From Paracoccus aeridis (lineage in GTDB: Bacteria > Pseudomonadota > Alphaproteobacteria > Rhodobacterales > Rhodobacteraceae), in the NCBI RefSeq assembly GCF_004923205.2, contig NZ_SELD02000066.1, positions 1-64,000 on the forward strand: 64,000 bases of DNA. The letters run 5' to 3'. The position numbers were made by a program, and so were the translations under genes. Position 1 is the first letter of the stretch; every line of letters starts with the position of its first letter. Below are positions 18,530 through 28,126 of the stretch, piece after piece. The notes beneath the pieces were generated by a model. That model made no database searches and was not told where the DNA came from. It worked only from the letters and a program-made list of their open reading frames with translations.

Positions 18530-20948
18530 ACTGTCCCGCATCTTCGGCAGTCGCGACGAGGCGACGAGCGAACCGGAGAGCCATGTTCTTGGCCCTTTCG
18601 AGATCCGGCTGATCGCCGAAGGGAAGCTCGAGCGGCTTGCCGATTTTGCGGCATCCTCCCGCCTCCACGCGGCCGACCCTAAGGGAGATACGCCGCTCCA
18701 CCTTGCTGCGCGCATGGGCAATCTTGCCGTTTGCGATCTCTTCATTCGGTCGGGTGCTGACCCCGGCGTACTGAACCACGACCGACAGACGCCTGCTGAT
18801 GTGGCATTTGCCGAAGGTCACGGTCTCACCGCGCAGCTTCTGTCTTCGCTTGTTGCGAGGTCGCCGGAAACGGAGACGGAGACGGTTAGCGAGCGCGAGG
18901 TTTCACTCGTGGTCGACTCTGTCGTTGCCGGGCACAATGCAGTTCGGGAGCACCGTTTCGCGGGAATTCAGGAGACTGAGCCAGCCGATAGGGTTGACGA
19001 CCTGGATGACCTGCTGAATTTCGAAGCTGAGGCAGAACCAGAGGAATTCTTCGATCAGTACGCGGGCGATACGGCATCGGGGACATTCGTTGCGCTCGTC
19101 AGTTCGTCACCCGTGGTTTCGGATGACGAGGACGGGGATTGGGATCTCGACCTTTCACAAGCACCAATTTCCGGAGAGGGCATCGGCTCCAGTGCCGCTG
19201 CGGCCGCCGATCACGGTGCAGAGAGTGACTTCCTGCAGGTCCGCAACCGCGGCCGACAATCGGTCAAACGAGCGGTCGTCCAGACCGGCACGCGGATGTC
19301 GATCGACCCAGATCTCTGCTTCACCTGGGCAGAGGAGATTCTGGCAAAGGGTCGGTGCTCCCTCGACGATATCGACCGCCTGGTCGCCCATTGCGAAGGG
19401 AATGGTGATCTCGAGGAACTGCGCATCAATCTCCAGCGCAACCTGGAAGCAGCCGGCTTCGATCTCGCTCAAGCGACGGGGCATGATGCCGACCTCTGGG
19501 ACGCCGTCTCGGACACATCGTCCGATGACCTTGCTGACGCGATAGAGGCAGCCCTTACGCGTCGGACGCGGCTTCCCGGCACACAGCGCTTCGTCATGGA
19601 CAAATCAGAAGAGCTGCAGTTGCTGGAGCCAATGATGCGGGCCAAGCAGGAACTCCAGCTGGGCATCCTGGCCTCCGAGACCGCCGTCGAAACGATCCTC
19701 GACGTCATGGACCGCATCCGCGACGGTTCGCGAGACCCCGGCTCGGTCTCCCTGAGAACCATTATTCCCTCGCGACCGGGCCATGCGGAGACGTCCGAAG
19801 TAATGTCCGCCGCGGACGCCCTGAGGTCGTGGCACACTACTGGCCGGGTAATGGACGGCAAACGACGAAGAGAGGCACTTGCTGCGCTCGAGGCATTGGA
19901 ACTCTCTCTCGCATTCCACAAGGAGTTGGTCCGCAGACTGGAGCAGTTCCCAGCGTGCCAAGCCGAGGCCAGTGAGCTGGAAGCCGAAATCCTGATCTCC
20001 GAATCCGCTACCGAACACCTTATCCGCGAGCACCTGCCTTACGTGCGGCGGTTTGCCTCGCGGAACGTGGAGGAAGGCGAGGATCCAGAGGACGTCTTCC
20101 AAGTGGCGTTCATGGGTCTGCAGCGTTCCACAAGGCGATTTGATCCCGAACGTGGTTATCGCTTCCTCATCTACGCCACTTACTGGATGAGACAGGCCAT
20201 CATGCGATGGCGCGCTGATGAAGGCGCGGCGATCCGCATCCCCGTGCATCGTAACGAGAAGATCACCAAGCTTGATCGCGCCCTCGAGAGGCTGGACGTT
20301 CGGGTCGGTGGCGCTGTCTCCGACCTCGAGCTCGCCGAAGATCTGGAATGGACAATCGACGAGGTCAGACAGTTCCGCGGCATCCCGCGTGAAGCCGAAT
20401 ATCCCGCAAGCCTTGACGACTGGGACAACCTGCTGCCCGAACCTCCAGAAGTGGATGTCTTCGACCAGGCAGAAACCGAAAGGATCGTGACAGACGCACT
20501 GGCTGATCTGCCGGAACGTCAGGCTGATGTGATCCGGATGCGCTTTGGTATAGGGCGCGATTCTAACATGACCCTCGAGGAAATTGGTCAGATCTACGGC
20601 GTGACGCGCGAGCGCATTCGCCAGATCGAAGCGAAGGGCCTTGATCGCCTTTCCCATCCGGGGCGCAAGCGTCGGCTCCAGGAATTGCTGGGCTACGACA
20701 GCAGCCGCGGGACAAGAGCTTCCTCTTCGGCCGAGCGAGAGCAGCACAGCCCAGCGGAACCTGTAAAAAAGAGTCAAACACTGACGTCTTGGTCCGAAAG
20801 TCGGATAGATCGCCTCAAAGAACTCTGGGCAGCCGGTATGAGCGCAAGTGAGATTGCGCAGGAACTAGGGGGAACCAGCCGGAATGCAGTAATTGGCAAA
20901 CTGAGCCGCCTCGGTCTAGTAGACTCCGACAGGGGGCAATGCCAATGA
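18513..20948 (+). CDS. Ankyrin - sigma70 - GcrA fusion protein
   Basis: 811 residues. (i) Ankyrin repeats at ~30-113 (GDTPLHLAARMGNLAVCDLF, RQTPADVAFAEGHG). (ii) An acidic, low-complexity linker at ~115-250, then a helical segment. (iii) Sigma70 region 2 at ~497-570 (HLPYVRRFASRN, RGYRFLIYATYWMRQAIMRW), a region 3-like part, and region 4 at ~650-715 (LPERQADVIRMRFGI, MTLEEIGQIYGVTRERIRQI). (iv) A C-terminal GcrA-type HTH at ~759-803 (SWSESRIDRLKELW, GGTSRNAVIGKLSRLGL), close to the N-terminus of the cell-cycle regulator GcrA. The protein should bind core RNA polymerase and drive transcription from specific promoters, perhaps its own operon. It overlaps both flanking genes. Confidence 0.9.
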   Translation: MKIMDRLSRIFGSRDEATSEPESHVLGPFEIRLIAEGKLERLADFAASSRLHAADPKGDTPLHLAARMGNLAVCDLFIRSGADPGVLNHDRQTPADVAFAEGHGLTAQLLSSLVARSPETETETVSEREVSLVVDSVVAGHNAVREHRFAGIQETEPADRVDDLDDLLNFEAEAEPEEFFDQYAGDTASGTFVALVSSSPVVSDDEDGDWDLDLSQAPISGEGIGSSAAAAADHGAESDFLQVRNRGRQSVKRAVVQTGTRMSIDPDLCFTWAEEILAKGRCSLDDIDRLVAHCEGNGDLEELRINLQRNLEAAGFDLAQATGHDADLWDAVSDTSSDDLADAIEAALTRRTRLPGTQRFVMDKSEELQLLEPMMRAKQELQLGILASETAVETILDVMDRIRDGSRDPGSVSLRTIIPSRPGHAETSEVMSAADALRSWHTTGRVMDGKRRREALAALEALELSLAFHKELVRRLEQFPACQAEASELEAEILISESATEHLIREHLPYVRRFASRNVEEGEDPEDVFQVAFMGLQRSTRRFDPERGYRFLIYATYWMRQAIMRWRADEGAAIRIPVHRNEKITKLDRALERLDVRVGGAVSDLELAEDLEWTIDEVRQFRGIPREAEYPASLDDWDNLLPEPPEVDVFDQAETERIVTDALADLPERQADVIRMRFGIGRDSNMTLEEIGQIYGVTRERIRQIEAKGLDRLSHPGRKRRLQELLGYDSSRGTRASSSAEREQHSPAEPVKKSQTLTSWSESRIDRLKELWAAGMSASEIAQELGGTSRNAVIGKLSRLGLVDSDRGQCQ

Positions 20949-22447
20949 CTGTGCGAAATGCCCCCCCGCATGCCGGTTCGATGCTCGAATCTTTGCGCGG
21001 GCTCGGCTACTCGCCTCCCACCGCACTTGCCGATCTGGTCGACAATTCCATCGCTGCAAATGCACGCGACGTCGCCGTTCATCTTGAGTGGGCCGGTCCA
21101 GAAAGCTGGGCAAGAATCGTCGATGACGGTGACGGCATGGACGACGCGGCTCTGGAGGCCGGCATGCGCCTTGGCGCTCGCGATCCGAGGACTGAACGCG
21201 CCGCCACTGACCTTGGGCGCTTCGGGCTGGGCCTGAAGACGGCCAGCTTCTCTCAGGCTCGTCGCCTGACCGTCGCCAGTCGGAAGGAAGGTGGACCGGT
21301 CGTCTGTTTGCGCTGGGACCTCGATCTCATCGGTCAGGAACCAGGCACCGAGTGGCCGCTCTTCGAGGGGCCGGCGCCGGGATCAGAGCATCTGCTTGAG
21401 CCGCTGGACCAGATGGCCCACGGCACCGTCGTTCTCTGGGAGAAACTGGACCGTATCGTGACCGATGGCTTCGCGGCCACCGACATGATCGAGCTCGCGG
21501 ATCGCGTGGAGGCGCATCTTGCGATGACCTTTCATCGGCTCCTTGATGGCCAAATGCCCATGCTGCGCCTCTCGCTCAATGGCAGAGGATTGAAGCCTTG
21601 GGATCCGTACCTCATCGGTCATCCCGGCAAGGCGCTCGAAAGCCCCGAGTATCGGATCCTCCACACCACCGGTGTGATCGGGCAATGCCACGTCCTTCCG
21701 CATCGCGACATGCTCAAGCCTGCCGAACAGGAAGCGGCGGCGGGGCCCGGAGGATGGACGCAGCAGGAGGGCTTCTACGTATACCGCAACAAGCGTCTCC
21801 TTCTCGCTGGGGGTTGGCTTGGCCTCGGCGATGGCGGCAAGCCATGGCCGCGCGATGAAGCTCACAGGCTCGCTCGTATCCGGCTCGACATACCGAACAG
21901 CGCGGATGCCGATTGGAAGATCAATGTCCTGAAATCAACGGCCAGCCCCCCGGTGCGCCTGCGATCCCAGCTTCATCGTCTCGCAACAGAAACACGCGAC
22001 ACGGCGCGGCGGGTCTTCGCCCACCGGGGACACGTGACCCCGGCCTCAGGCACGCGCCCGAACGCAGTCGCCGAAGCCTGGCAAGTGCGGCGTTCGGCAC
22101 AAGGAACGTCTTACCGGATCGCTCGTGACCATGATCTTGTCGCCTCGATCCTCGATCGCGCCGGGCCACTCAAGCCCGACATCCTCGCTCTTCTGAGGTT
22201 AATCGAGGAGACAGTGCCCGTGCAGCGTATCTGGCTGGATACGGCGGAAGACAAGGAGACGCCGAGAACTGGTTTCGCCGGAGCGGCTGACAACGAGGTG
22301 ATGGAGACCCTGTCCTCGATGTTTGAAGCACTGGTGAAGTTCCGCGGGCTCAGCCCGACCGAGGCGCGCGAGCGACTCGGTCGCACGCCCCCATTCGACC
22401 GGCACCTCGGCCTGGTTGCAGCCCTTGCAGCGAAAGACACGCAATGA
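20945..22447 (+). CDS. GHKL ATPase (MORC/MutL-like) of the defence operon
   Basis: A 500-residue GHKL-superfamily ATPase. The Bergerat fold is clear: N-box ALADLVDNSIAANA (residues 27-40), DDGDGM (60-65) and GRFGLGLKTAS (91-101). The usual catalytic Glu of the N-box is Asp30 here. The C-terminal half (from ~190) resembles the MutL/MORC transducer extension but I see no endonuclease motif. ATG at 20945 overlaps the sigma gene stop (ATGA), and its own stop overlaps the Z1 start, so translation is coupled. In Z1-type defence systems this ATPase is expected to clamp DNA and gate an effector. Confidence 0.88.
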   Translation: MTVRNAPPHAGSMLESLRGLGYSPPTALADLVDNSIAANARDVAVHLEWAGPESWARIVDDGDGMDDAALEAGMRLGARDPRTERAATDLGRFGLGLKTASFSQARRLTVASRKEGGPVVCLRWDLDLIGQEPGTEWPLFEGPAPGSEHLLEPLDQMAHGTVVLWEKLDRIVTDGFAATDMIELADRVEAHLAMTFHRLLDGQMPMLRLSLNGRGLKPWDPYLIGHPGKALESPEYRILHTTGVIGQCHVLPHRDMLKPAEQEAAAGPGGWTQQEGFYVYRNKRLLLAGGWLGLGDGGKPWPRDEAHRLARIRLDIPNSADADWKINVLKSTASPPVRLRSQLHRLATETRDTARRVFAHRGHVTPASGTRPNAVAEAWQVRRSAQGTSYRIARDHDLVASILDRAGPLKPDILALLRLIEETVPVQRIWLDTAEDKETPRTGFAGAADNEVMETLSSMFEALVKFRGLSPTEARERLGRTPPFDRHLGLVAALAAKDTQ

Positions 22448-25311
22448 CGATTTCAAACCAGAAGGCCTTCGATTCAATCCTTTCCATGGCCCAGAACATG
22501 CTCCGCCTTGCTGCGGAACGCGCTCAGAGCCCTGTCACTCCGGAAATGATCGAGAAGGAGCTGACCAAGCTGTCGATCATGATGGAGGACGATTTCGCCC
22601 TTGTTGATCGGGACGCGCTCGTTGACGAACTGATCCGCCGGTCAAGCCGCACGGTGGGCGAGAACGCCACCCTGTCGAGCGGTGAGGACCATGTTGCCTG
22701 GCTTGATGCAGAAAGAAAGAAGGGCTGGACCTATTGGCAGCGCTACTCGGAGTACATGGAAGCGCGCATCCCCTGGACAGCCCTCGACGCGCTCGACGTC
22801 GCCACTGACGAAGTCCTCTCACAGCTCGAGGACCCGACCCGGGAAGGCGCCTGGGATCGTCGCGGACTGGTCGTTGGCCACGTTCAGTCGGGGAAGACAG
22901 GCAATTATACCGGACTGATCTGCAAGGCCGCCGACGCTGGATACAAGATCATCATCGTGCTCGCCGGCCTGCACAACAACCTCAGAGCACAGACCCAGAT
23001 CCGCCTGGACGAGGGGTTTCTCGGTTTTGCCACCATCGCGGATGCTGACGAGCTCCCAGCAGTGGGGGTCGGACTGATCGACAAGGACATGTCGGTCCGT
23101 CCCAATGCTGCAACGAATCGGAGCGACAAGGGCGACTTCAACACGGCCGTTGCCGCGAAGATGAACATCAGCCCGGAACAGCGACCGTGGTTGTTCGTCG
23201 TCAAGAAGAACAAGACGGTGCTGGAGCGCCTGCTGCACTGGATCCGCAACCGTGTGGCCAATCACGTCGACCCCGAAACAGGTCGCAAACTCGTCACCAA
23301 CCTGCCCCTCATGGTGATCGACGACGAGTCCGATCACGGATCTGTCGACACCGGTGAAGATGTCGTGGACGAGTTCGGCAACCCGGATCTCGAACACGAG
23401 CCCAAGACGATCAACAGGTTGATCCGGTCGATCCTCCACCATTTCTCGCGGAAGGCTTATGTCGGCTACACGGCGACACCTTTTGCGAACATCTTCATTC
23501 ATGACCGCGGGGAGACTCAGGAGCACGGACCGGATCTCTTCCCCGCAGCCTTCATCACCAGCCTTGCGGCGCCATCGAATTATGTCGGACCGGGTCGTGT
23601 CTTCGGATCAGCTTCCAGCACGCCGGAAGACCTGCCTCTGGTGCGCCCGCTTTTGGACGATGAGTTCCAGCCGTGGATGCCGCCACGACACAAGAACGGC
23701 TACCGGCCGCGATGGCAGGGGGATGACCGTGTGCCGGACTCGCTTGCAGAAGCGATCCGCTCCTTCGTCTATGCCTGTGCCGTGAGGAAGCTGCGCGGAC
23801 AGGGCAGCAAACACTCCTCGATGCTCATCCACGTTACCCGCTTCACCTCGGTGCAGAACGCCGTCGTCAACCAGGTCGCAGAGTACGTGCGAGATCTGAA
23901 GGGCCGCTACACCCGCGGCATCGAGCTCGAGAACCTCGAGGCGTCCATGCGCACGGAGTATCAGGAAACCTTTCTGCCAGGGATGCAGGGGATCCGTTCC
24001 GCCCTCGTCGAGGGTGAAACGCTGGAGGACTTCTCGTGGGCCGACATTCGTGCCGTCCTCCCCGACGTACTGTCCGACATTCGCGTCCGCGAGATCAACG
24101 GCACGGCCAAGGACGCACTCGACTACGCCGAAAATGATGGCACCGGCCTTAAGGTGATTGCCATCGGCGGCGACAAGCTGGCGCGTGGTCTGACGCTCGA
24201 GGGTCTCTGCACGAGCTACTTCCTTCGAACCGCACGCATGTACGACACGCTAATGCAGATGGGGCGATGGTTCGGCTATCGCGACGGCTACCTCGATGTC
24301 TGCCGCCTCTACACATCGCAGGAAATGGTGGAGTGGTTCGGCCACATCGCCGATGCCGCAGAAGAGCTCCGCCAGGAGTTTGACAACATGGTCGCGGCCG
24401 GCGCTACGCCAAAACAGTTCGGTCTGCGGGTGAAATCGCATTCCGTGCTGACGGTGACCTCTCGGGCCAAGATGAGAAACGCTCGCGCGATGCAGCTGAC
24501 CTACTCGGGCGACCTTTTGCAGACCATCGTGTTTCCCAACCGCAAGGAGGACATCACTGCAAACTTCAATGCCACGGATCGGTTCATCAGCGCACTCGGT
24601 CCATCGACGGATCTGAACGATCAGCATTTCGTTCCACAAGGTCAGAAGTGGAACGGTCACCTCTGGCGGAATGTGTCAGCCCTGAACGTCATCTCGTTTC
24701 TGCGGGACTACAGGACCCACTCCGCCAGCTTCAGGATCATGAGTCCGCTGATTGCGGACTTCATCGAGGAAATGAACAAGGATCGCGAGCTCACGAGCTG
24801 GACCGTCGCGCTGATCGGGAAGGACAGCGGTCCGGACGACAAGCACCGCAAAGTAGGCGGTTGCTCGGTCAACATGCTCCAGCGCAAGCGCACCACCGAA
24901 CATACCGATCGATACTCGATCAAGACCCTGATCTCGCCTCGCGATCAGGCCATCGATCTGACCGAGGCGGAATGGAAGGCAGCGCTCGAACTCAGCCAGA
25001 AGACCTGGCGCAACGACACGGATCGAAACGAAGGCAAGGAGCCGCCGTCCGAACCGAGAGGCCCACAGATCCGTCACGTACTCGGGGAAGGCGTCGCCGA
25101 AGCGGGCATTCCGACTCGTCGGGAACGAGGCCTTCTCATGCTCTATCTGCTCGATCCCGAGGGTGCGGGTGTCGATGAACTGAAGGATGCCGATCCCGTC
25201 GTGGCCTGGGCAATCAGTTTTCCGTCAAGCACTTCCGAGAGAAGGGTCTCCAACTCGAGGTACATTGCCAACAGCGTACTGTGGGGGGGCCTCAATGACT
25301 GGGTGGACTGA
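22444..25311 (+). CDS. Z1-domain superfamily-II-like ATPase
   Basis: 955 residues with the Z1 domain: Walker A GHVQSGKT at 145-152, a Walker B-like VIDDESDHG at 291-299, YVGYTATPFANIF (motif III), and a C-terminal helicase lobe with GGDKLARGLTLEGL and MQMGRWFGYRDGYLDVCRLY carrying the arginine fingers. Z1 proteins occur with GHKL ATPases, DUF4420 and AIPR proteins in defence operons and are thought to translocate on or remodel DNA. It starts within the GHKL stop codon and overlaps the next gene by 17 bp. Confidence 0.92.
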   Translation: MTISNQKAFDSILSMAQNMLRLAAERAQSPVTPEMIEKELTKLSIMMEDDFALVDRDALVDELIRRSSRTVGENATLSSGEDHVAWLDAERKKGWTYWQRYSEYMEARIPWTALDALDVATDEVLSQLEDPTREGAWDRRGLVVGHVQSGKTGNYTGLICKAADAGYKIIIVLAGLHNNLRAQTQIRLDEGFLGFATIADADELPAVGVGLIDKDMSVRPNAATNRSDKGDFNTAVAAKMNISPEQRPWLFVVKKNKTVLERLLHWIRNRVANHVDPETGRKLVTNLPLMVIDDESDHGSVDTGEDVVDEFGNPDLEHEPKTINRLIRSILHHFSRKAYVGYTATPFANIFIHDRGETQEHGPDLFPAAFITSLAAPSNYVGPGRVFGSASSTPEDLPLVRPLLDDEFQPWMPPRHKNGYRPRWQGDDRVPDSLAEAIRSFVYACAVRKLRGQGSKHSSMLIHVTRFTSVQNAVVNQVAEYVRDLKGRYTRGIELENLEASMRTEYQETFLPGMQGIRSALVEGETLEDFSWADIRAVLPDVLSDIRVREINGTAKDALDYAENDGTGLKVIAIGGDKLARGLTLEGLCTSYFLRTARMYDTLMQMGRWFGYRDGYLDVCRLYTSQEMVEWFGHIADAAEELRQEFDNMVAAGATPKQFGLRVKSHSVLTVTSRAKMRNARAMQLTYSGDLLQTIVFPNRKEDITANFNATDRFISALGPSTDLNDQHFVPQGQKWNGHLWRNVSALNVISFLRDYRTHSASFRIMSPLIADFIEEMNKDRELTSWTVALIGKDSGPDDKHRKVGGCSVNMLQRKRTTEHTDRYSIKTLISPRDQAIDLTEAEWKAALELSQKTWRNDTDRNEGKEPPSEPRGPQIRHVLGEGVAEAGIPTRRERGLLMLYLLDPEGAGVDELKDADPVVAWAISFPSSTSERRVSNSRYIANSVLWGGLNDWVD

Positions 25312-26299
25312 AGAGGGGATTGCTCGTGCCTGGCGAGCGCTCGCGCGACAGGAAGCGGCGGAAGACTGGCGGTTTGTACATCTCACCGATATGGGCGCGG
25401 TCTCGGTTGAGGCGGGTTGTCAGTTTCCACTCGGGCGGGAGGCGCTGATCGTCTCCTTTCCGGGATCTTGGCCGGTGAACCCAGCAAGGCTTCCTGAAGG
25501 CAAGGGCTTCGACGTCGCCTGCATCGAGGGGCAGACCGTATTCGCAGGCAAGACGGCGATTGCTCTCGTCAGGCAGCCAGAGGGCTCACCCGACATCTTC
25601 GCCATCATGGTCGTGGATGTCTTGAGAGCGCTGGAGACTGCAGCCAACGGCGCGGGCCGCGACGTTATGGAGGCGTTCCTCGAGCGGGTCAGGGAGTGGC
25701 AGGCTTTCATGGCCCGATCACAGCGCCCTCTTTCGTCCGACGCGCAGATCGGCCTGCTCGGCGAGCTTTGGATGCTCAGATTGCTGGCGGACACTTCCTT
25801 TGGGGCGGGTGCTCTCGACTGCTGGCAGGGACCGTTGCGAGCGGCGCAGGACTTCCACGTTCGGGGGGGCGCTGTAGAGGTGAAGAGTACGATCCGCACC
25901 GGCAGTTTCCTCGCGCGGATCAACAGCATCGAACAGCTGGATGGTGACCGGGCGCCGATCTTCCTGTGCGCCTTCCGCTTCGAGGAAACCACCGATGGGA
26001 TCTCGCTCGTCAGTCTTGTGACTGAACTCCGAAAGAGGTTCGGACTGGCCGGAGTGCAACGCGGGTTCGAAGCACTGCTCATGGTGATGGGGTACCTCGA
26101 CGAGCATGCAGCGCTCTACGGGCGCACACTGACATTGAAGGACGCAAGGGCGTTCCGCGCGGAAGGTGACATGCCGCGTCTCACGCGCGCGGCGCTTCCA
26201 GCTGCCATCCGCTCAGCTGCCTATGTGCTCGACCTCGACGCGCTCGAAGTTCCCTCGATCGGACTTTCGGAGTTGATCAACGAATTTGGACTGGATTGA
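25295..26299 (+). CDS. PD-(D/E)XK motif protein (DUF4420)
   Basis: 334 residues of the DUF4420/PD-(D/E)XK family. The putative nuclease core is LLGELWMLRLL (Glu157), AAQDFHVRGG (Asp186) and AVEVKST (Glu195, Lys197), so all metal-binding residues are present. It probably provides the DNA-cutting activity of the operon. The ATG at 25295 lies inside the end of the Z1 gene. The frame is open upstream, but the upstream part is just the Z1 coding sequence in another frame. Confidence 0.9.
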   Translation: MTGWTEEGIARAWRALARQEAAEDWRFVHLTDMGAVSVEAGCQFPLGREALIVSFPGSWPVNPARLPEGKGFDVACIEGQTVFAGKTAIALVRQPEGSPDIFAIMVVDVLRALETAANGAGRDVMEAFLERVREWQAFMARSQRPLSSDAQIGLLGELWMLRLLADTSFGAGALDCWQGPLRAAQDFHVRGGAVEVKSTIRTGSFLARINSIEQLDGDRAPIFLCAFRFEETTDGISLVSLVTELRKRFGLAGVQRGFEALLMVMGYLDEHAALYGRTLTLKDARAFRAEGDMPRLTRAALPAAIRSAAYVLDLDALEVPSIGLSELINEFGLD

Positions 26300-26300
26300 C

Positions 26301-28106
26301 ATGAGCCTCGATGATTTTCACCGCAACTTTCGTTCCGATCTGCAGACAATCATCGCCGAGCGCGTAGAGGCCGGCGAAGGCCCCTTTCCTTCGGATGAGC
26401 TCGTCTTTGCGGAAATGGTCATGGAGCATGTCGCAGAAACCGGGATCTGCGAGGCACCAACCGTTTGTCACTGGAGCGGCAAGGTCGGCAACGCGAAACT
26501 CCGCATTACGGGCTATGCGCTCAGCTCCGATGAAACGGCTCTCGACCTTTTCGTGACCCACTATTTCGGGACCGAAGAACTGAACGATCTCAGGGACTCG
26601 GATGCCACCGCAACCGCAAGCGAAGGCGTTCGCTTTCTGTTTCGAGCGGCAAGCGGCAACCTCGATGCAAGGATTGATCCGACGCATCCGGTCAGGGATC
26701 TGGTTGCGACCATTCGTTCTCGCTGGGGCGACATCGACCGACTTCGTGTGTTCGTGATCACCGATGGCAAGACCAAGACCAAGCGGTTCTCGAACAAAGA
26801 GGTTCACGAGAAGATGGTGGCCGTCGAGGCCATGGATATGGAGAGGCTGTTCCGCCACACCGAGGGCAAACCGCGAGACGAGCTGGCCGTGAGTTTCGTC
26901 CAGTCGATCGGTCGGGCGCTTCCCTGCGTACATGTCCCAGACCCTGATGCTGACTACGAGTATGCCCTTACTGCCATTCCCGGGCAGCTCATCCGGGATC
27001 TCTATCTGCGCTACGGGACGACCCTGCTCGAAGCCAATATCCGCACCTTTCTGGGGAACAAGCGCGCGGTCAACAAGGGCATCGTCGAAACGCTGCGAAA
27101 GGAACCGGAGCACTTCCTCGCCTTCAACAATGGCCTCGTGCTTGTCTGCGACGAAGCGGCCTTCGAGCGGACTGAGGACGGGAATCTGGGCCTGTCCTTC
27201 CTGAAGGGTCTGCAGATCGTGAACGGCGGCCAGACGACCTCGACCATCTACTTCTCATCCCGCGATGATCGCACCATCGATCTGAGCCACGTCATGGTCC
27301 CGGCCAAGATCATCATCCTCAAGGGATCGCAGGACGAAGCGCGCGAGAGACTGATCAGCAACGTGTCCCGCTATGCGAACAGTCAGAACGCGGTGAAAAT
27401 GTCCGACCTGTCGGCAAACCGCCCGTTCCATCGAGAGCTTGAGAAACTCGCGAACGACACGTGGTGCCCTGACGGTGCAACGCGATGGTTCTACGAGCGC
27501 GCAGCTGGCGCCTACAACGTCATGCTTCTGAGAGAAGGCACCACGCCGGCCAAAAGGCGAAACCTGAAGGAGATGATCCCGCCGAAACGCAAGCTGACCA
27601 AGAACGACATCGCCAAGTACCACGAAGCGTGGCGCTGCAAGCCGAACCAGGTCGCCATGGCTGGCGAGAAGAACTTCGCGGCCTTCATGGCTGCACTCGA
27701 TGACGATCCGACCATTGTGCCCAGCCCGCTCGATGCCCGCTGGTATCGGGCGATGATCGCCAAGGTCATTCTGTTCAAAGCGATCGAAAGCATGATCAAG
27801 ACAAAGGAAGCAAAGGAGGTGTTTCGCCAGGGATGGGTCAACATCGCGACTTACGTCGTATCGGTGGTTGCCGATCGACTTGGTGATCGGCTCGACCTTG
27901 AGCAGATATGGATGCGGCAAGGGATTTCGGGTGGTTTGCGGGATCTGCTCTGGGACTGGGCCGTGATCGTGAACGCAGAGTTCAACAGGATCGCTCCGGG
28001 TCAGCAGATTTCAGAAGTCGCGAAACGTGCGGACACCTGGGCAAAGGTCAGAGCGGCGGACTACCCGCATCATTCGGTGTCTATTTCTGAGATCAAGTCT
28101 CTCTGA
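26301..28106 (+). CDS. AIPR family abortive-infection protein
   Basis: 601 residues of the AIPR (abortive infection phage resistance) family, with the hallmark FNNGLVLVCDEA and LKGLQIVNGGQTTSTI around residues 275-320 and the RLISNVSRYANSQNAVKMSD block. Its biochemical activity is not settled. It recurs as the last core gene of GHKL-Z1-DUF4420 clusters. ATG at 26301 follows the DUF4420 stop by one base; an in-frame start at 26286 would overlap it. Same strand and tight spacing place it in the operon. Confidence 0.9.
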   Translation: MSLDDFHRNFRSDLQTIIAERVEAGEGPFPSDELVFAEMVMEHVAETGICEAPTVCHWSGKVGNAKLRITGYALSSDETALDLFVTHYFGTEELNDLRDSDATATASEGVRFLFRAASGNLDARIDPTHPVRDLVATIRSRWGDIDRLRVFVITDGKTKTKRFSNKEVHEKMVAVEAMDMERLFRHTEGKPRDELAVSFVQSIGRALPCVHVPDPDADYEYALTAIPGQLIRDLYLRYGTTLLEANIRTFLGNKRAVNKGIVETLRKEPEHFLAFNNGLVLVCDEAAFERTEDGNLGLSFLKGLQIVNGGQTTSTIYFSSRDDRTIDLSHVMVPAKIIILKGSQDEARERLISNVSRYANSQNAVKMSDLSANRPFHRELEKLANDTWCPDGATRWFYERAAGAYNVMLLREGTTPAKRRNLKEMIPPKRKLTKNDIAKYHEAWRCKPNQVAMAGEKNFAAFMAALDDDPTIVPSPLDARWYRAMIAKVILFKAIESMIKTKEAKEVFRQGWVNIATYVVSVVADRLGDRLDLEQIWMRQGISGGLRDLLWDWAVIVNAEFNRIAPGQQISEVAKRADTWAKVRAADYPHHSVSISEIKSL

Positions 28107-28126
28107 ATTGAAGGCGGCGCACTGGC

